Assembly: GCF_006874475.1 (NCBI RefSeq)
Contig: NZ_VIRM01000045.1
Span: 1-64,000, forward strand
Direction: 5' to 3'
Length of the DNA stretch: 64,000 bases
From: Microbispora hainanensis
GTDB taxonomy: Bacteria; Actinomycetota; Actinomycetes; Streptosporangiales; Streptosporangiaceae
The stretch's first letter is position 1; each line of letters starts with the position of its first letter. The notes beneath the pieces were generated by a model. That model saw nothing but the letters and a program-made list of their open reading frames with translations, ran no database searches and had not been told where the DNA came from. Shown here piece after piece: positions 25,897 through 34,293 of this stretch. The position numbers and the translations under genes are program-made.

Positions 25897-26636
25897 GCGG
25901 CGAGGAACTGCTCGAAGGTGATGCGTCCGTCGGCGTGCTCAGGGGTCAGATGTCCCCCTTCGCGGTAGCCGCGGATGCCGGCCCCCGGCATCGGCACCGA
26001 CACAACCGGCCGGCGGCTGGAGCGCGAGCGGGCGTAGGCTCGGGCCAGATCGGCGGCGGGCCGCACCTCGGGGCCGCCCATGTCCGGCACCCGGCCGGCC
26101 GGCGGCGCACCGGCCAGCGTGGCCAGGCGGGCAGCCACCTCGCCGGCGTCGACGGGCTGGAAGCTCACCCCGCTGGGCATCACGATCATCGGCAGCCACC
26201 GCTGGCTCTTGCACATCCAGACGATGAGCTCGTGGAACTGGGTCGTACGCTGGATCGTCCACGGCAGGCCGGAGCGTTCCACGAGCTGCTCACAGGCCAT
26301 CTTCGCTCGATAGTAGGACATGTCCACCCGGTCGACGCCGACGATGGACACGTACATCAGATGCGGGCGGCCGGCTCGCACCGCCGCCTGGATAAGGTTG
26401 CGCGTGCCGGCGATGTCCGAACGGCCGTTATCGGTCGCGCAGTGGACAATCACACCGACGCCGTCGACCGCCTCCTCCAGGCCCTCACCGGTGAGCAGGT
26501 CACCGCGCCACGTCTGCTCATCCGATGGCGGCCTGCGGCTCAGCACGCGGACGGCATGACCGTCCGACAAGAGCTGTGGCACGAGCGCGCGGCCGAGCCG
26601 GCCGGTACCGCCCGTCACCAGGATCAGGTTCGTCAC
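25893..26636 (-). CDS. NAD(P)H-binding epimerase/NmrA-like protein
   Basis: 247 aa atypical SDR: Rossmann loop VTGGTGRLGRALV, VSIVGVDRVDMSYYRAK with the YxxxK pair, and PDMGGPEV near the substrate domain. ECF41 sigma factors typically sit beside genes for a carboxymuconolactone decarboxylase, oxidoreductase or epimerase; this gene fills that slot, 99 bp downstream of the sigma gene. Substrate unknown. Confidence 0.85.
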   Translation of the reverse strand: MTNLILVTGGTGRLGRALVPQLLSDGHAVRVLSRRPPSDEQTWRGDLLTGEGLEEAVDGVGVIVHCATDNGRSDIAGTRNLIQAAVRAGRPHLMYVSIVGVDRVDMSYYRAKMACEQLVERSGLPWTIQRTTQFHELIVWMCKSQRWLPMIVMPSGVSFQPVDAGEVAARLATLAGAPPAGRVPDMGGPEVRPAADLARAYARSRSSRRPVVSVPMPGAGIRGYREGGHLTPEHADGRITFEQFLAA

Positions 26637-26735
26637 GGGTAGAAATCCTCCGCGGAGAGCGCGATGCCGGTGTTCCGGCCTCGCGCGGCTGTCAGGTCAC
26701 CGCCTCACGCCGGGTCCGGCGTGGGCGGTCACCCG

Positions 26736-27632
26736 TTAAGAACCGGATAGGCCTCTGGAATGTGACAACCGGAGCTTGTCGGGGTTGGCGATGATGCGGA
26801 TCCCGCTGATCCGGCCCTCCGACGTCTCCGGCACCAGCACGCCGACCAGCTCCTCGCCGGCCCAAGCCAGCAGCCCCAGTGCGCCGTTCACCTCCGCAGC
26901 CGACAGTCTCACCCCCTCACCGGCGATCCTCAGCGATCCCACGAAGTAGCGCGCCACCTGGGAGACGCCGGAGATGGGCCGCCGGGCAGCGCGGACCCTG
27001 CCGCCACCGTCCACCCAAACGGTCACGTCCTCAGCCAGCACCTTCTCCAACCCCGGCAGGTCCCCCTGCTGCGCGGCTGCCAGGAAGCTCTCCACCAGGT
27101 CGCGGCGGTTGGCCTGGTCCAATCGGCGATCGGAGCGGCCACGCGCCTCGGTCAGGCGCCGGCGAGCTCGGGTGTACAGCTGCCGGCAGTTCACCTCGGA
27201 GGAGTTGATGACCTCGGCCACCTCCCGATGGCTGTAGTCGAAGGCTTCGCGCAGGACGAACACCGCGCGCTCCAACGGGTTGAGCCTTTCCAGCAGCACC
27301 AAGAAGGCCAGCGAGACGAACTCCCGCTGCTCGGCGCTGTCCAGCGGGCCCAAAGCGCCGCCCGCGGTCAACACCGGCTCCGGCAGCCAGGAACCGACAT
27401 AGCTCTCCCGGCGCGCACGCGCGGACGCCAACCGGTTCACACACAGGTTGGTAGCGACCTTCGCCAGCCACGCCCACGGCGACGCGACAGCGCTCGCATG
27501 ATGCCAACGCAGGAAGGCGTCCTGGACGACGTCCTCGGCCTCCTCAGCCGAACCCAGCATCCGATAGGCCAACCCGAACAGCTTCGAGCGGTGCCGCTCG
27601 AACTCCTCAACCGCATCAACTGTCACGCCCAT
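26736..27632 (-). CDS. ECF41-type sigma factor (SigJ-like) with SnoaL-like C-terminus
   Basis: About 298 aa. Region 2 (RMLGSAEEAEDVVQDAFLRWH), region 4 (VFVLREAFDYSHREVAEVI, NCRQLYTRARRRL), then a C-terminal SnoaL/NTF2-like domain (FLAAAQQGDLPGLEKVLAEDV) ending IANPDKLRLSHSRGL. ECF41 proteins carry the C-terminal domain in place of an anti-sigma factor and end with an NPDKL motif, seen here. The ATG at 27632 is chosen at the start of region 1/2 homology. Followed by the NmrA-like and membrane protein genes. Confidence 0.9.
   Translation of the reverse strand: MGVTVDAVEEFERHRSKLFGLAYRMLGSAEEAEDVVQDAFLRWHHASAVASPWAWLAKVATNLCVNRLASARARRESYVGSWLPEPVLTAGGALGPLDSAEQREFVSLAFLVLLERLNPLERAVFVLREAFDYSHREVAEVINSSEVNCRQLYTRARRRLTEARGRSDRRLDQANRRDLVESFLAAAQQGDLPGLEKVLAEDVTVWVDGGGRVRAARRPISGVSQVARYFVGSLRIAGEGVRLSAAEVNGALGLLAWAGEELVGVLVPETSEGRISGIRIIANPDKLRLSHSRGLSGS
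26742..26767 (-). promoter_or_regulatory. Possible ECF41 promoter before the epimerase gene
   Basis: TGTCACA (26767-26761 on the minus strand) resembles the -35 box described for ECF41 targets. The expected CGTC box is not exact (CGGT about 15 nt downstream). It lies at the very 3' end of the sigma gene, 125 nt before the epimerase start. Confidence 0.3.
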
Positions 27633-28034
27633 CAGACTCTCAGCCCCCCTTACGGGCCCGGTCGCCCAGAGGCCATGACCGGTGCCGCTCGCCCCTCGCC
27701 GCAGCGATCGGGGACGCGCGGAGCGAGTCGTGCGGTTCATCGAGCCGTGGGATGAAACCCGTCCCAGACGCGGGTCAGCGGGGCGAGCAGGGACGTTCGC
27801 TCTGTCGCGTATAACTGAATATCTTTTCGATATTGGCTGAATCGAGCAGGGCGAACACCTCACCGAACCAGGGTCAGCTCGACACGCTCATCTGCGATAG
27901 CGATGGGGAGGGGGTGACCGTGGGCGAGCTTCACCGGCTGGAGCGCGGCGCATCACCTCCGCTGTTCCTGGGGATGACCGCTCCCCCGGGAAACGCAGGT
28001 GCGGGACGCCGACGCCGGCTGAAAGACTGCGCCG
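27633..28034. other. Divergent sigma/DinB intergenic region
   Basis: About 400 bp with no credible gene; it must hold the promoters of the ECF41 gene and of the DinB gene. An AT-rich inverted repeat AATATC-TTTTC-GATATT lies at 27818-27834 beside a TATAACT box (27809-27815), the best candidate promoter/operator for the DinB gene. Confidence 0.4.
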
Positions 28035-28625
28035 ATGACCGCATGGGAACCGAAGAACGACCTGCACCGCTATCTGCAAACCGCCCGCGACGCTCTGCTG
28101 TGGAAGCTCGACGGGCTCTCCGAATATGAGATCCGCCGCCCGCTGACGCCCACCGGCACCAATCTCCTGGGGCTCGTCAAACACCTCGCCGGGGTGGAGG
28201 CGGGCTACTTCGGCGAGGTTTTCGGACGGCCGTTCGGCGAACCGCTGCCGTGGATGGAGGACGACGCCGAGGACAACGCGGACATGTGGGCCACCGCGGA
28301 CGAGTCGCGTGACGACATCGTCGGGCTCTACCGCCGGGTGTGGCAGCACGCGGACGCCACGATCGCCGCGCTGGCGATCGACGCGACCGGCCGTGTGCCG
28401 TGGTGGCCGGACGAGCGGAGCGAGGTGACGCTGCACCAGATCCTCGTGCACGTGATCGCCGAGATCAACCGGCACGCCGGCCACGCCGATATCGTCAGAG
28501 AGCTCATCGACGGTGCCGCCGGGGTGCGGGACGGCGGTCTCAACCTGCCCTCCGGCGATCAGAAGTGGTGGGAGGACTACCGCAACCGGCTGGAGGAGAC
28601 GGCGCGGCAGGCCGCCCAGGGCTGA
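28035..28625 (+). CDS. DinB-family (DUF664) putative metal-dependent enzyme
   Basis: 196 aa four-helix DinB fold. The triad of His ligands is readable: VKHLAGVEAGYF (first His), and LHQILVHVIAEINRHAGH with the HxxxH-like pair. Relatives include mycothiol- or bacillithiol-dependent transferases; in actinomycetes mycothiol would be the thiol. The function is inferred from fold only. The ATG at 28035 lacks a strong ribosome site. Confidence 0.85.
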   Translation: MTAWEPKNDLHRYLQTARDALLWKLDGLSEYEIRRPLTPTGTNLLGLVKHLAGVEAGYFGEVFGRPFGEPLPWMEDDAEDNADMWATADESRDDIVGLYRRVWQHADATIAALAIDATGRVPWWPDERSEVTLHQILVHVIAEINRHAGHADIVRELIDGAAGVRDGGLNLPSGDQKWWEDYRNRLEETARQAAQG

Positions 28626-28649
28626 CCGCGCCCGGCGCCGATCGAATGT

Positions 28650-28750
28650 CCGGTTCGCCCCGCGCCATTCGCCCCGCGCCATTCGGGCCGTGGTGTCCGG
28701 GCCGTGGTGTCCGGCCCGCGGCGTCCAGGCCGCGGCGTCCAGGCCGAGGC
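28650..28750 (+). repeat. Imperfect GC-rich tandem repeats
   Basis: Short units repeat in series: two copies of a CCCCGCGCCATTCG unit, two of GGGCCGTGGTGTCC, and two of CGCGGCGTCCAGGC. They fill the spacer between the DinB and DUF418 genes. No coding role is apparent. Confidence 0.6.
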
Positions 28751-28867
28751 CCTCGGACCGCGCCGTTCGGGCCGTCGCGGAACCGGCCGGAAGTACGGTC
28801 GCGGGCGGCCGGAACCATGCTTCCGGCCGATAACGGCGAAGGGCCGCCGCCCGCAGGATGAGGGCCC

Positions 28868-29917
28868 ATGCACCGTGAGAACACCTCCTCTCCCGCCGTA
28901 CGCCTCCGGCCCGGCGAGGGCGGTCCCACCACGACCTCGGCGGGCCGCCCGCGGATCGCCGCGCTCGACGTCGTGCGCGGGTTCGCCCTCTGCGGGATCC
29001 TGCTCGCCAACGTCCAGCCGATCGCCGCGACCGGCGCGTTCATCGCGAGGTCCGCTCCGGGGGGTGATGAGGCCGCCTGGCTGGGCCTGCTCGTCGAGCA
29101 GCGCTTCTTCCCGATCTTCTCCCTGCTCTTCGGCGTCGGGTTCTCGCTGCTGCTGGACTCCGCGGCCGCCCGCACCGCCCGCCCACGGGTGGTTCTGCTG
29201 CGTCGGCTCCTGGCGCTGCTCGCGCTCGGCGCGGCGCACTTCGTGCTGCTGTGGCACGGCGACATCCTGAGCACCTACGCCGCCATCGGCCTGCTGGTGC
29301 TGCTGCCCTCGACCTGGCTGCCCCGCCTGGCCGTCGCCGCCCTGGCCCCCGTGTTCATCGCGGTGTCGCTGTTCGTCGGAGGCGACCGGCTCGTCCTGAT
29401 CGCGGGGCTGTTCCTGCTGGGCTCGGCACTGGTCCGCTGTGGCGTGATCGACCGGCTGGAGCGCTCGGCGCGCGTGCCGGCCGTGCTCGCCCTGGTCCTG
29501 GCCGCCGCCGCCGCGCCCGTGCTGTGGCTCCAGACCCGGTCCGATCCGGTCGGCCGTGACTTCAGCATCTCGCTGGCCGGGGCCGGGCTCCTGATCGCCG
29601 GGGTGTACGTCTGCGTCCTGCTGGTCGCGCTCAGGACTCCGCTGCGGCCGGTGCTGCAGACGGTGTTCGCGCCGCTCGGGCGGATGGCGCTGACCAACTA
29701 CCTGTCCGCGACGGTCCTGGTGCTGGTGGCGGGCCTCGCCATCGGTAGCCCGCCGCACACCTGGGTGGCCTCGACGGTGCTCCTGATCGCCGGCGTCATC
29801 CTCGCCGTCCAGTGGGTGTGGTCCACCCTGTGGCTGCGCCGCTACCGGCAGGGCCCGCTGGAGTGGCTGTGGCGCTGGGCCACCTGGGCCCGCCGCCCGC
29901 CCCTGCTCCGGGAGTAG
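28868..29917 (+). CDS. DUF418 family membrane protein
   Basis: 349 aa polytopic membrane protein. The N-terminal helix holds [20 protein letters not shown], a DUF418 hallmark; [13 protein letters not shown] follows and the C-terminal DUF418 domain has [13 protein letters not shown] and [22 protein letters not shown]. Roughly ten helices. The family resembles acyltransferase-3-like heparan N-acetyltransferase folds, but its function is not established. Starts with a 25-residue cytoplasmic tail. Confidence 0.88.
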   Translation: MHRENTSSPAVRLRPGEGGPTTTSAGRPRIAALDVVRGFALCGILLANVQPIAATGAFIARSAPGGDEAAWLGLLVEQRFFPIFSLLFGVGFSLLLDSAAARTARPRVVLLRRLLALLALGAAHFVLLWHGDILSTYAAIGLLVLLPSTWLPRLAVAALAPVFIAVSLFVGGDRLVLIAGLFLLGSALVRCGVIDRLERSARVPAVLALVLAAAAAPVLWLQTRSDPVGRDFSISLAGAGLLIAGVYVCVLLVALRTPLRPVLQTVFAPLGRMALTNYLSATVLVLVAGLAIGSPPHTWVASTVLLIAGVILAVQWVWSTLWLRRYRQGPLEWLWRWATWARRPPLLRE

Positions 29918-30036
29918 GCGCCGTCACGGGAAGACCGGACCCCGCATTTCCAGCCCCTGCCTTCCGGGCCCGTGGTGTGCGGGTGCGCGTACGGGCTGGT
30001 GTAGGGTGCCGGTCACGGCGGCGACGACGCGAGGAG

Positions 30037-30099
30037 GTGAGCCCCATTACCGCTGAACAGGTCGGGTGCTCCCTTCTCCCCATGCGTTCGGTCGCGTAG
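30037..30099 (+). CDS. Possible 20-aa leader peptide upstream of PrmC-like gene
   Basis: A short frame beginning GTG (or ATT at 30046, which is better spaced from the full Shine-Dalgarno AGGAGGTG at 30033-30039) encodes ITAEQVGCSLLPMRSVA and stops at 30099, 48 bp before the methyltransferase start. A 10-bp inverted repeat overlaps it, as in translational or transcriptional attenuators. No expression evidence. Confidence 0.35.
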   Translation: MSPITAEQVGCSLLPMRSVA

Positions 30100-30123
30100 A
30101 GACAGGCGACCACGGGAGCGCCC
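30064..30123 (+). promoter_or_regulatory. Long-range hairpin in the leader of the PrmC-like gene
   Basis: GGGTGCTCCC (30064-30073) pairs along all ten bases with GGGAGCGCCC (30114-30123), one G-U pair. The 5' arm is inside the leader ORF, so ribosome position on that ORF would decide whether the stem forms. Candidate attenuator. Confidence 0.4.
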
Positions 30124-30146
30124 TCCACACGTCGAAAGGCTCTCCC

Positions 30147-30998
30147 TTGTCCCTGTCCTTCTCCCCCGCTCTTCCCCCGATCGTGGCCCGGCTGCGGGCC
30201 GCCGGATGCGTGTTCGCCGAGGACGAGGCCCGTCTGCTGGTCACCGCCGCGCGTACGCCCGCCGAGCTCGACGACATGGTGGACCGGCGCGCCCGCGGCC
30301 TGCCCCTGGAGCACGTCGTCGGGTGGGCCGAGTTCTGCGGCCTTCGCCTCGCCGTCGATCCGGGGGTCTTCGTGCCCCGGCCGCGCAGTGAATTCCTGGT
30401 GCGCCAGGCCATCGCACTGGCCCGGCCGGGCGCGGTCGTCGTCGACCTGTGCTGCGGCTCGGGCGCGCTCGGCGCGGCGCTTGCCGCCGCCGTCGGACCG
30501 GTCGAGCTGCACGCCGTGGACGTCGAACCCGCCGCCGTACGCTGCGCCCGCCGCAATCTCGCCACGGTCGGCGGCACGGTGATCGGCGGCAGGGGGACCG
30601 GAGGCACGGTCATCGGAGGCGGGGTGTACGAGGGCGACCTGTACGCGGCCCTGCCCGCCGGCCTGCGGGGCCGGGTGGACGTCCTGCTCGCCAGCCCGCC
30701 GTACGTGCCCACCGAGGCGATCGGGCTGTTGCCTCCGGAGGCGCGTGTGCACGAGCCGCAGGTCGCGCTCGACGGCGGCGCGGACGGGCTCGACATCGTC
30801 CGGCGGGTGATCGAGGGGGCGGACGGCTGGCTCGCGCCGGGCGGCCACCTGCTGGTGGAGACGAGCGAGGCCCAGGCCAGGCAGACCGCCGACGCCGTCG
30901 CCCGTGCGGGGCTCACCGCCCGCCTGACGTACGACGAGGAACTGGACGCCACCACCGTCATCGGCACCAGGCCCGGCCCCACTGGCCCCGCCGGCTGA
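30147..30998 (+). CDS. Putative protein N5-glutamine methyltransferase (PrmC/HemK-like)
   Basis: About 283 aa SAM-dependent methyltransferase. PLEHVVGWAEFCGLRL and FVPRPRSEFLVR form the HemK N-terminal region; VVDLCCGSGALGAAL is SAM motif I. The catalytic NPPY motif reads SPPYVP here, as in the actinobacterial 'putative' HemK paralog group. It would methylate a Gln of a protein such as a release factor, but the Ser-for-Asn change makes this uncertain. I prefer TTG at 30147 with GAAAGG upstream; GTG at 30066 is in frame. Confidence 0.75.
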   Translation: MSLSFSPALPPIVARLRAAGCVFAEDEARLLVTAARTPAELDDMVDRRARGLPLEHVVGWAEFCGLRLAVDPGVFVPRPRSEFLVRQAIALARPGAVVVDLCCGSGALGAALAAAVGPVELHAVDVEPAAVRCARRNLATVGGTVIGGRGTGGTVIGGGVYEGDLYAALPAGLRGRVDVLLASPPYVPTEAIGLLPPEARVHEPQVALDGGADGLDIVRRVIEGADGWLAPGGHLLVETSEAQARQTADAVARAGLTARLTYDEELDATTVIGTRPGPTGPAG

Positions 30999-31076
30999 AC
31001 GGCCACGGCGGCGGAAACCGGTTGATCGGCTCCGGGGCCCTCGTCCCGGCCCCCGGGGAGGAGAAGGAGCTCACCC

Positions 31077-31961
31077 GTGACTGAAACGACATCCTTGCTG
31101 CTGGAACGCCTGCACGCGGCCGGGCTGACCGATGTCGTCGCGGTCGAGCCCGCCACGGGCGGCCTCGCCGCGACGGCGGGGCTCGCGCGCCGCGGCGACG
31201 GCACGCCGGTGTTCGTGAAGGCGTTCGGCGAGCCGCCGTCGGACGACGTCTTCGCCGCGGAGGCCGAAGGGCTCACCGTGCTGCGCGAGGCGGGCGGCGC
31301 CGCCACACCCGAGGTCGTCCTCGCGGACCGCGACCTGCTCGTGCTGTCGGTGCTGCGGCCCCGGCCGGAGACCGCGGCCTTCTGGGAGCGGTTCGCGCAC
31401 GCGGTCGCCCGCCTGCACACCACGACGCGGCACCCCCGGTTCGGGTGGCACCGGGACAACTGGCTGGGCCGTCGCCGGCAGGTCAACACCTGGGACGACG
31501 ACGGGTTCGAGTTCTTCGCCCGGCACCGCCTGCTGCGCTGGCTCGGCGAGCCCCGCGTCCGGGAGGCGCTCGACGCCGCCGACCGGGCCGCGCTGGAGCG
31601 GCTGTGCGACCGGCTGCCCGAGCTGCTGCCGGTCAGGCCGGCGTGCCTGACGCACGGCGACCTGTGGGCCCAGAACGTCATGGCCACTCCCGACGGGCGG
31701 CCCGCGCTGATCGACCCGGCCGTGTCGTACACGTGGGCCGAGGTCGACCTGGCCCACCTCTGGACGACGGCGCCGCCGCCCGAGGCACAGGTGTTCTTCG
31801 AGTTGTACGCCGAGCTGACCGGGCTCGACCGCGGCTGGCGCGAACGCATGCCGATCCTCCAGTTGCGCCAGCACCTGGCGGTGATCGCCCAGTTCGACCC
31901 CGACTGGGGTGCGGCCGACCTCGTGCGGGCCACGCTCGCCCCGTTCCGGCGGAGGCCGTGA
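31077..31961 (+). CDS. Fructosamine kinase family protein
   Basis: 294 aa protein-kinase-like fold. VFVKAFGE holds the ATP-binding Lys, GWHRDNWLGRRRQVN is characteristic of fructosamine-3-kinase relatives, the catalytic loop is LTHGDLWAQNVM and the metal-binding Asp is in LIDPAVSY. It would phosphorylate ketosamines, promoting deglycation. GTG start with AAGGAG. Lies 78 bp downstream of the methyltransferase on the same strand. Confidence 0.88.
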   Translation: MTETTSLLLERLHAAGLTDVVAVEPATGGLAATAGLARRGDGTPVFVKAFGEPPSDDVFAAEAEGLTVLREAGGAATPEVVLADRDLLVLSVLRPRPETAAFWERFAHAVARLHTTTRHPRFGWHRDNWLGRRRQVNTWDDDGFEFFARHRLLRWLGEPRVREALDAADRAALERLCDRLPELLPVRPACLTHGDLWAQNVMATPDGRPALIDPAVSYTWAEVDLAHLWTTAPPPEAQVFFELYAELTGLDRGWRERMPILQLRQHLAVIAQFDPDWGAADLVRATLAPFRRRP

Positions 31962-32123
31962 ACTCAGCCGAGGACACGAGGGACTGCTCCTCGACGTGCA
32001 GCAGGCCGCGCAGGGGCGGTCGCCGCGGGAAAACCAGTTGATCGGCTTCGGGCGCCCCCGTCTATCGTCGGGGCCGTGCTATCCGACGTGCGGCTGCCTA
32101 AGGCCGAGACCCAGGAGCAGTTC

Positions 32124-33032
32124 ATGGCCGTCCGGCGGGACGAGTCCCATCTCGGCCCGGCCGTGTCGGCACTGCTGGAACATCTCGGGCTCGGCGGCGA
32201 ACGCGTCGAGCGCTTCGCCGACGGGTCGCTGCCGGTCTACGCGGTGGGCGACCGGCATGTGCTCAAGCTCTACCCCGAGGTCTACCTGCCTGAGGAATAC
32301 GACACGGAGCTGACCGTCCTGCGGGCCGTCGAGGGACGCCTGCCGATCCCGACACCGCGAGTCATGGGGGCGGAGCATCTCGAGGGGTGGAGCTACATCC
32401 TGATGACCCGCCTGCGCGGCGAGAGCCTCGCCGGGGCCTGGCCGCACATCCCGCGAGACGACCGGATGGAGCTCGCCGCCGGCGTGGGTGAGACGCTGGC
32501 GGCGCTCCATTCGGTCTCCTCCCCCGCCGTCGACGCCGCCGTGGGCCCGCCCGACTGGGACGGCTTCCTCCGTACGCGGCGGCAGGAGTGCGTGGCCCAC
32601 CACCGGGCAGACGGGCTGGACGAGGTGTGGCTGGCGCAGATCCCGGGCTTCCTCGACAGCGTGGAGCTCCCGCCGTCCGCGCCCGTACTGCTGCACACGG
32701 AGGTGATGCGCGAGCACCTGAGGGTGGAGCGGGACGGCGACGGCTGGCGGCTGGCGGGCCTGTTCGACTTCGAACCGGCGATGCGGGGCGCGCGGGAGTA
32801 CGAGTTCGCCTCGGTGGGGCTGTTCTTCTCCTGCGCGGAGACCGGGATCCTGCGCCGTCTGCTCCTCGCGTACGGCTACCGCGAGTGCGACCTGGGCGAG
32901 GAACTGAGCAGGAGGCTGCTGGCCTACGCCCTGCTGCACCGCTACAGCAGCCTCGCGTGGTATCTGACCCGGCTGCCCGCGCCGCCGCGGCCCACCTTTG
33001 ACTGCCTGGCCGCGCACTGGTGGGCTCTGTAG
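32124..33032 (+). CDS. Aminoglycoside phosphotransferase/choline-kinase-fold protein
   Basis: About 302 aa. Kinase-like N-lobe with HVLKLYPEVYLPEEYDTE (ATP Lys) and C-lobe with LAGLFDFEPAM (metal-binding Asp). The catalytic loop that is normally HxDxxxxN reads HTEVMREHL: Glu replaces the catalytic Asp and His replaces Asn. This variant is either a distinct subgroup or a non-catalytic kinase fold, so resistance function should not be assumed. The ATG at 32124 has AGGAG six bases upstream; a GTG at 32076 is in frame. Confidence 0.75.
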   Translation: MAVRRDESHLGPAVSALLEHLGLGGERVERFADGSLPVYAVGDRHVLKLYPEVYLPEEYDTELTVLRAVEGRLPIPTPRVMGAEHLEGWSYILMTRLRGESLAGAWPHIPRDDRMELAAGVGETLAALHSVSSPAVDAAVGPPDWDGFLRTRRQECVAHHRADGLDEVWLAQIPGFLDSVELPPSAPVLLHTEVMREHLRVERDGDGWRLAGLFDFEPAMRGAREYEFASVGLFFSCAETGILRRLLLAYGYRECDLGEELSRRLLAYALLHRYSSLAWYLTRLPAPPRPTFDCLAAHWWAL

Positions 33033-33045
33033 ACCGGGGGCCGCG

Positions 33046-34251
33046 CTACCGGCAGGCGGTCCTGCCCGGGGTGCACAACCGCACCTCGGGGTAGCGCGGC
33101 GACGGCTCGTCCAGCAGGGGTTGCGGCTCGTGGCGCAGGTGCCGGTCGAGGAAGGCGCCGACGTACGCGCGGGTGATCTCCGCGGAGCGGGCCGGGGACA
33201 GGCCGCCGGGGACGGCGATGCCGAGGGCGCCGGCCAGGAGCGGCACGTCGGTGAAGGACTGGTGGTCCGCGCCGGGCAGGACGAGCCAGCGCTTCCATCC
33301 GGTCAGGAGCTTCCAGTCGCGGTCCCAGGAGGTGTCGCGGCCCGCGGGCTCGTGGCCGGCCGAGCCCAGGAACAGGAACGGCCGCGACAGCCCGCTCTTC
33401 GGGATCCGGGCGTAGGTGGTGCCGTCCATGTCGATCCCGGCGCGCACCCGTCGGTCCTTCAGCATGGCCGCCGCGGCCGCGGCCCCGCCGATCGAGTGGC
33501 CGGCCATCGCGATCTCGGACGGGTCGATCAGGGAGGATCCCTCCCACGTCGCGTGCGGCCCGGTCAGCTGGTCGAGCACGAAGGAGACGTCGGCGGCGCG
33601 GACGCCGGCCACCTTCGTGCCGAAGCCGGGGTCGGTGTCGCTGTCGCACGCGACGCATTCGGCGACCCGCCCGTCCGGGAAGGTGGTGGCGTAGTTCTCG
33701 TAGGTGTGGTCGACGCCGGCCACTGCATATCCCCTGCTGGCCAGCTCCTCGGCCAGGGAGGTGAGCGTGCTGCGGGGCATGGTGAACCCCGGCGAGAGCA
33801 CCACCAGGGGCAGACCGCCCGTGCGCCCGGCGGGTTTCGCGTCTTCGAGGGCGTTGGTGCGGGTGCGGCTCAGCACGTCGTACGGCACGCCGGTCACGTG
33901 CTTGCCCTTCAGCGTGAGCTCGGACTCCTTGGCGGTCATGTAGGGGGCCCGCCGCCCTTCTCCAGGCCGGGCCGGATACCACAGGGTGACCATGAGCTCC
34001 CTGGCCGTCGCTTCGGGCACCCACGGGTCGGGGCGGGAGGTGTCCTTCAGATACAGGGTGGTCGCGCCCACGGGGTGGGGGCCGGTGGGCGCGGGCAAGG
34101 CCCCGATACCAGTGGGTGCGGTGCCGGTGGGTGTGGCGGCCGGGGCGGTGGCCGCGGCGGGGACGGTCCTGGGCGGGGGCGGCGCGGTGCAGGCGGCCGC
34201 GGCCAGGGCGGTCAGCCCGGCGACCGCCAGGTGCTTGACGGCGTGACTCAT
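33046..34251 (-). CDS. Exported alpha/beta-hydrolase (PAF-acetylhydrolase II-like), probable lipoprotein
   Basis: About 401 aa. N-terminal signal with Ala-rich h-region ending LAAAACTAP, a weak lipobox. The core has MVTLWYPARPGEGRRAPYM, oxyanion VVLSPGFTMPR, nucleophile Ser in MAGHSIGGAAA, Asp in GIDMDGT and His in PGADHQSFTD, matching plasma PAF-acetylhydrolase-like lipases. Acts outside the membrane on short-chain esters or phospholipids (inferred). The ATG at 34251 gives a proper signal peptide. Adjacent S41 protease gene is on the same strand. Confidence 0.82.
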   Translation of the reverse strand: MSHAVKHLAVAGLTALAAAACTAPPPPRTVPAAATAPAATPTGTAPTGIGALPAPTGPHPVGATTLYLKDTSRPDPWVPEATARELMVTLWYPARPGEGRRAPYMTAKESELTLKGKHVTGVPYDVLSRTRTNALEDAKPAGRTGGLPLVVLSPGFTMPRSTLTSLAEELASRGYAVAGVDHTYENYATTFPDGRVAECVACDSDTDPGFGTKVAGVRAADVSFVLDQLTGPHATWEGSSLIDPSEIAMAGHSIGGAAAAAAMLKDRRVRAGIDMDGTTYARIPKSGLSRPFLFLGSAGHEPAGRDTSWDRDWKLLTGWKRWLVLPGADHQSFTDVPLLAGALGIAVPGGLSPARSAEITRAYVGAFLDRHLRHEPQPLLDEPSPRYPEVRLCTPGRTACR

Positions 34252-34293
34252 GAGACGGTCCGTCCTTTCCGGCGGCACATGCTCGCGCGGGGG

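Noticed and set aside
26742..26767. Firm ECF41 promoter
   Set aside because: The -35-like TGTCACA is good but the CGTC box is missing at proper spacing; kept only as a low-confidence feature.
32124..33032. Aminoglycoside resistance gene
   Set aside because: Catalytic Asp and Asn are replaced, and the context is not a resistance cluster.
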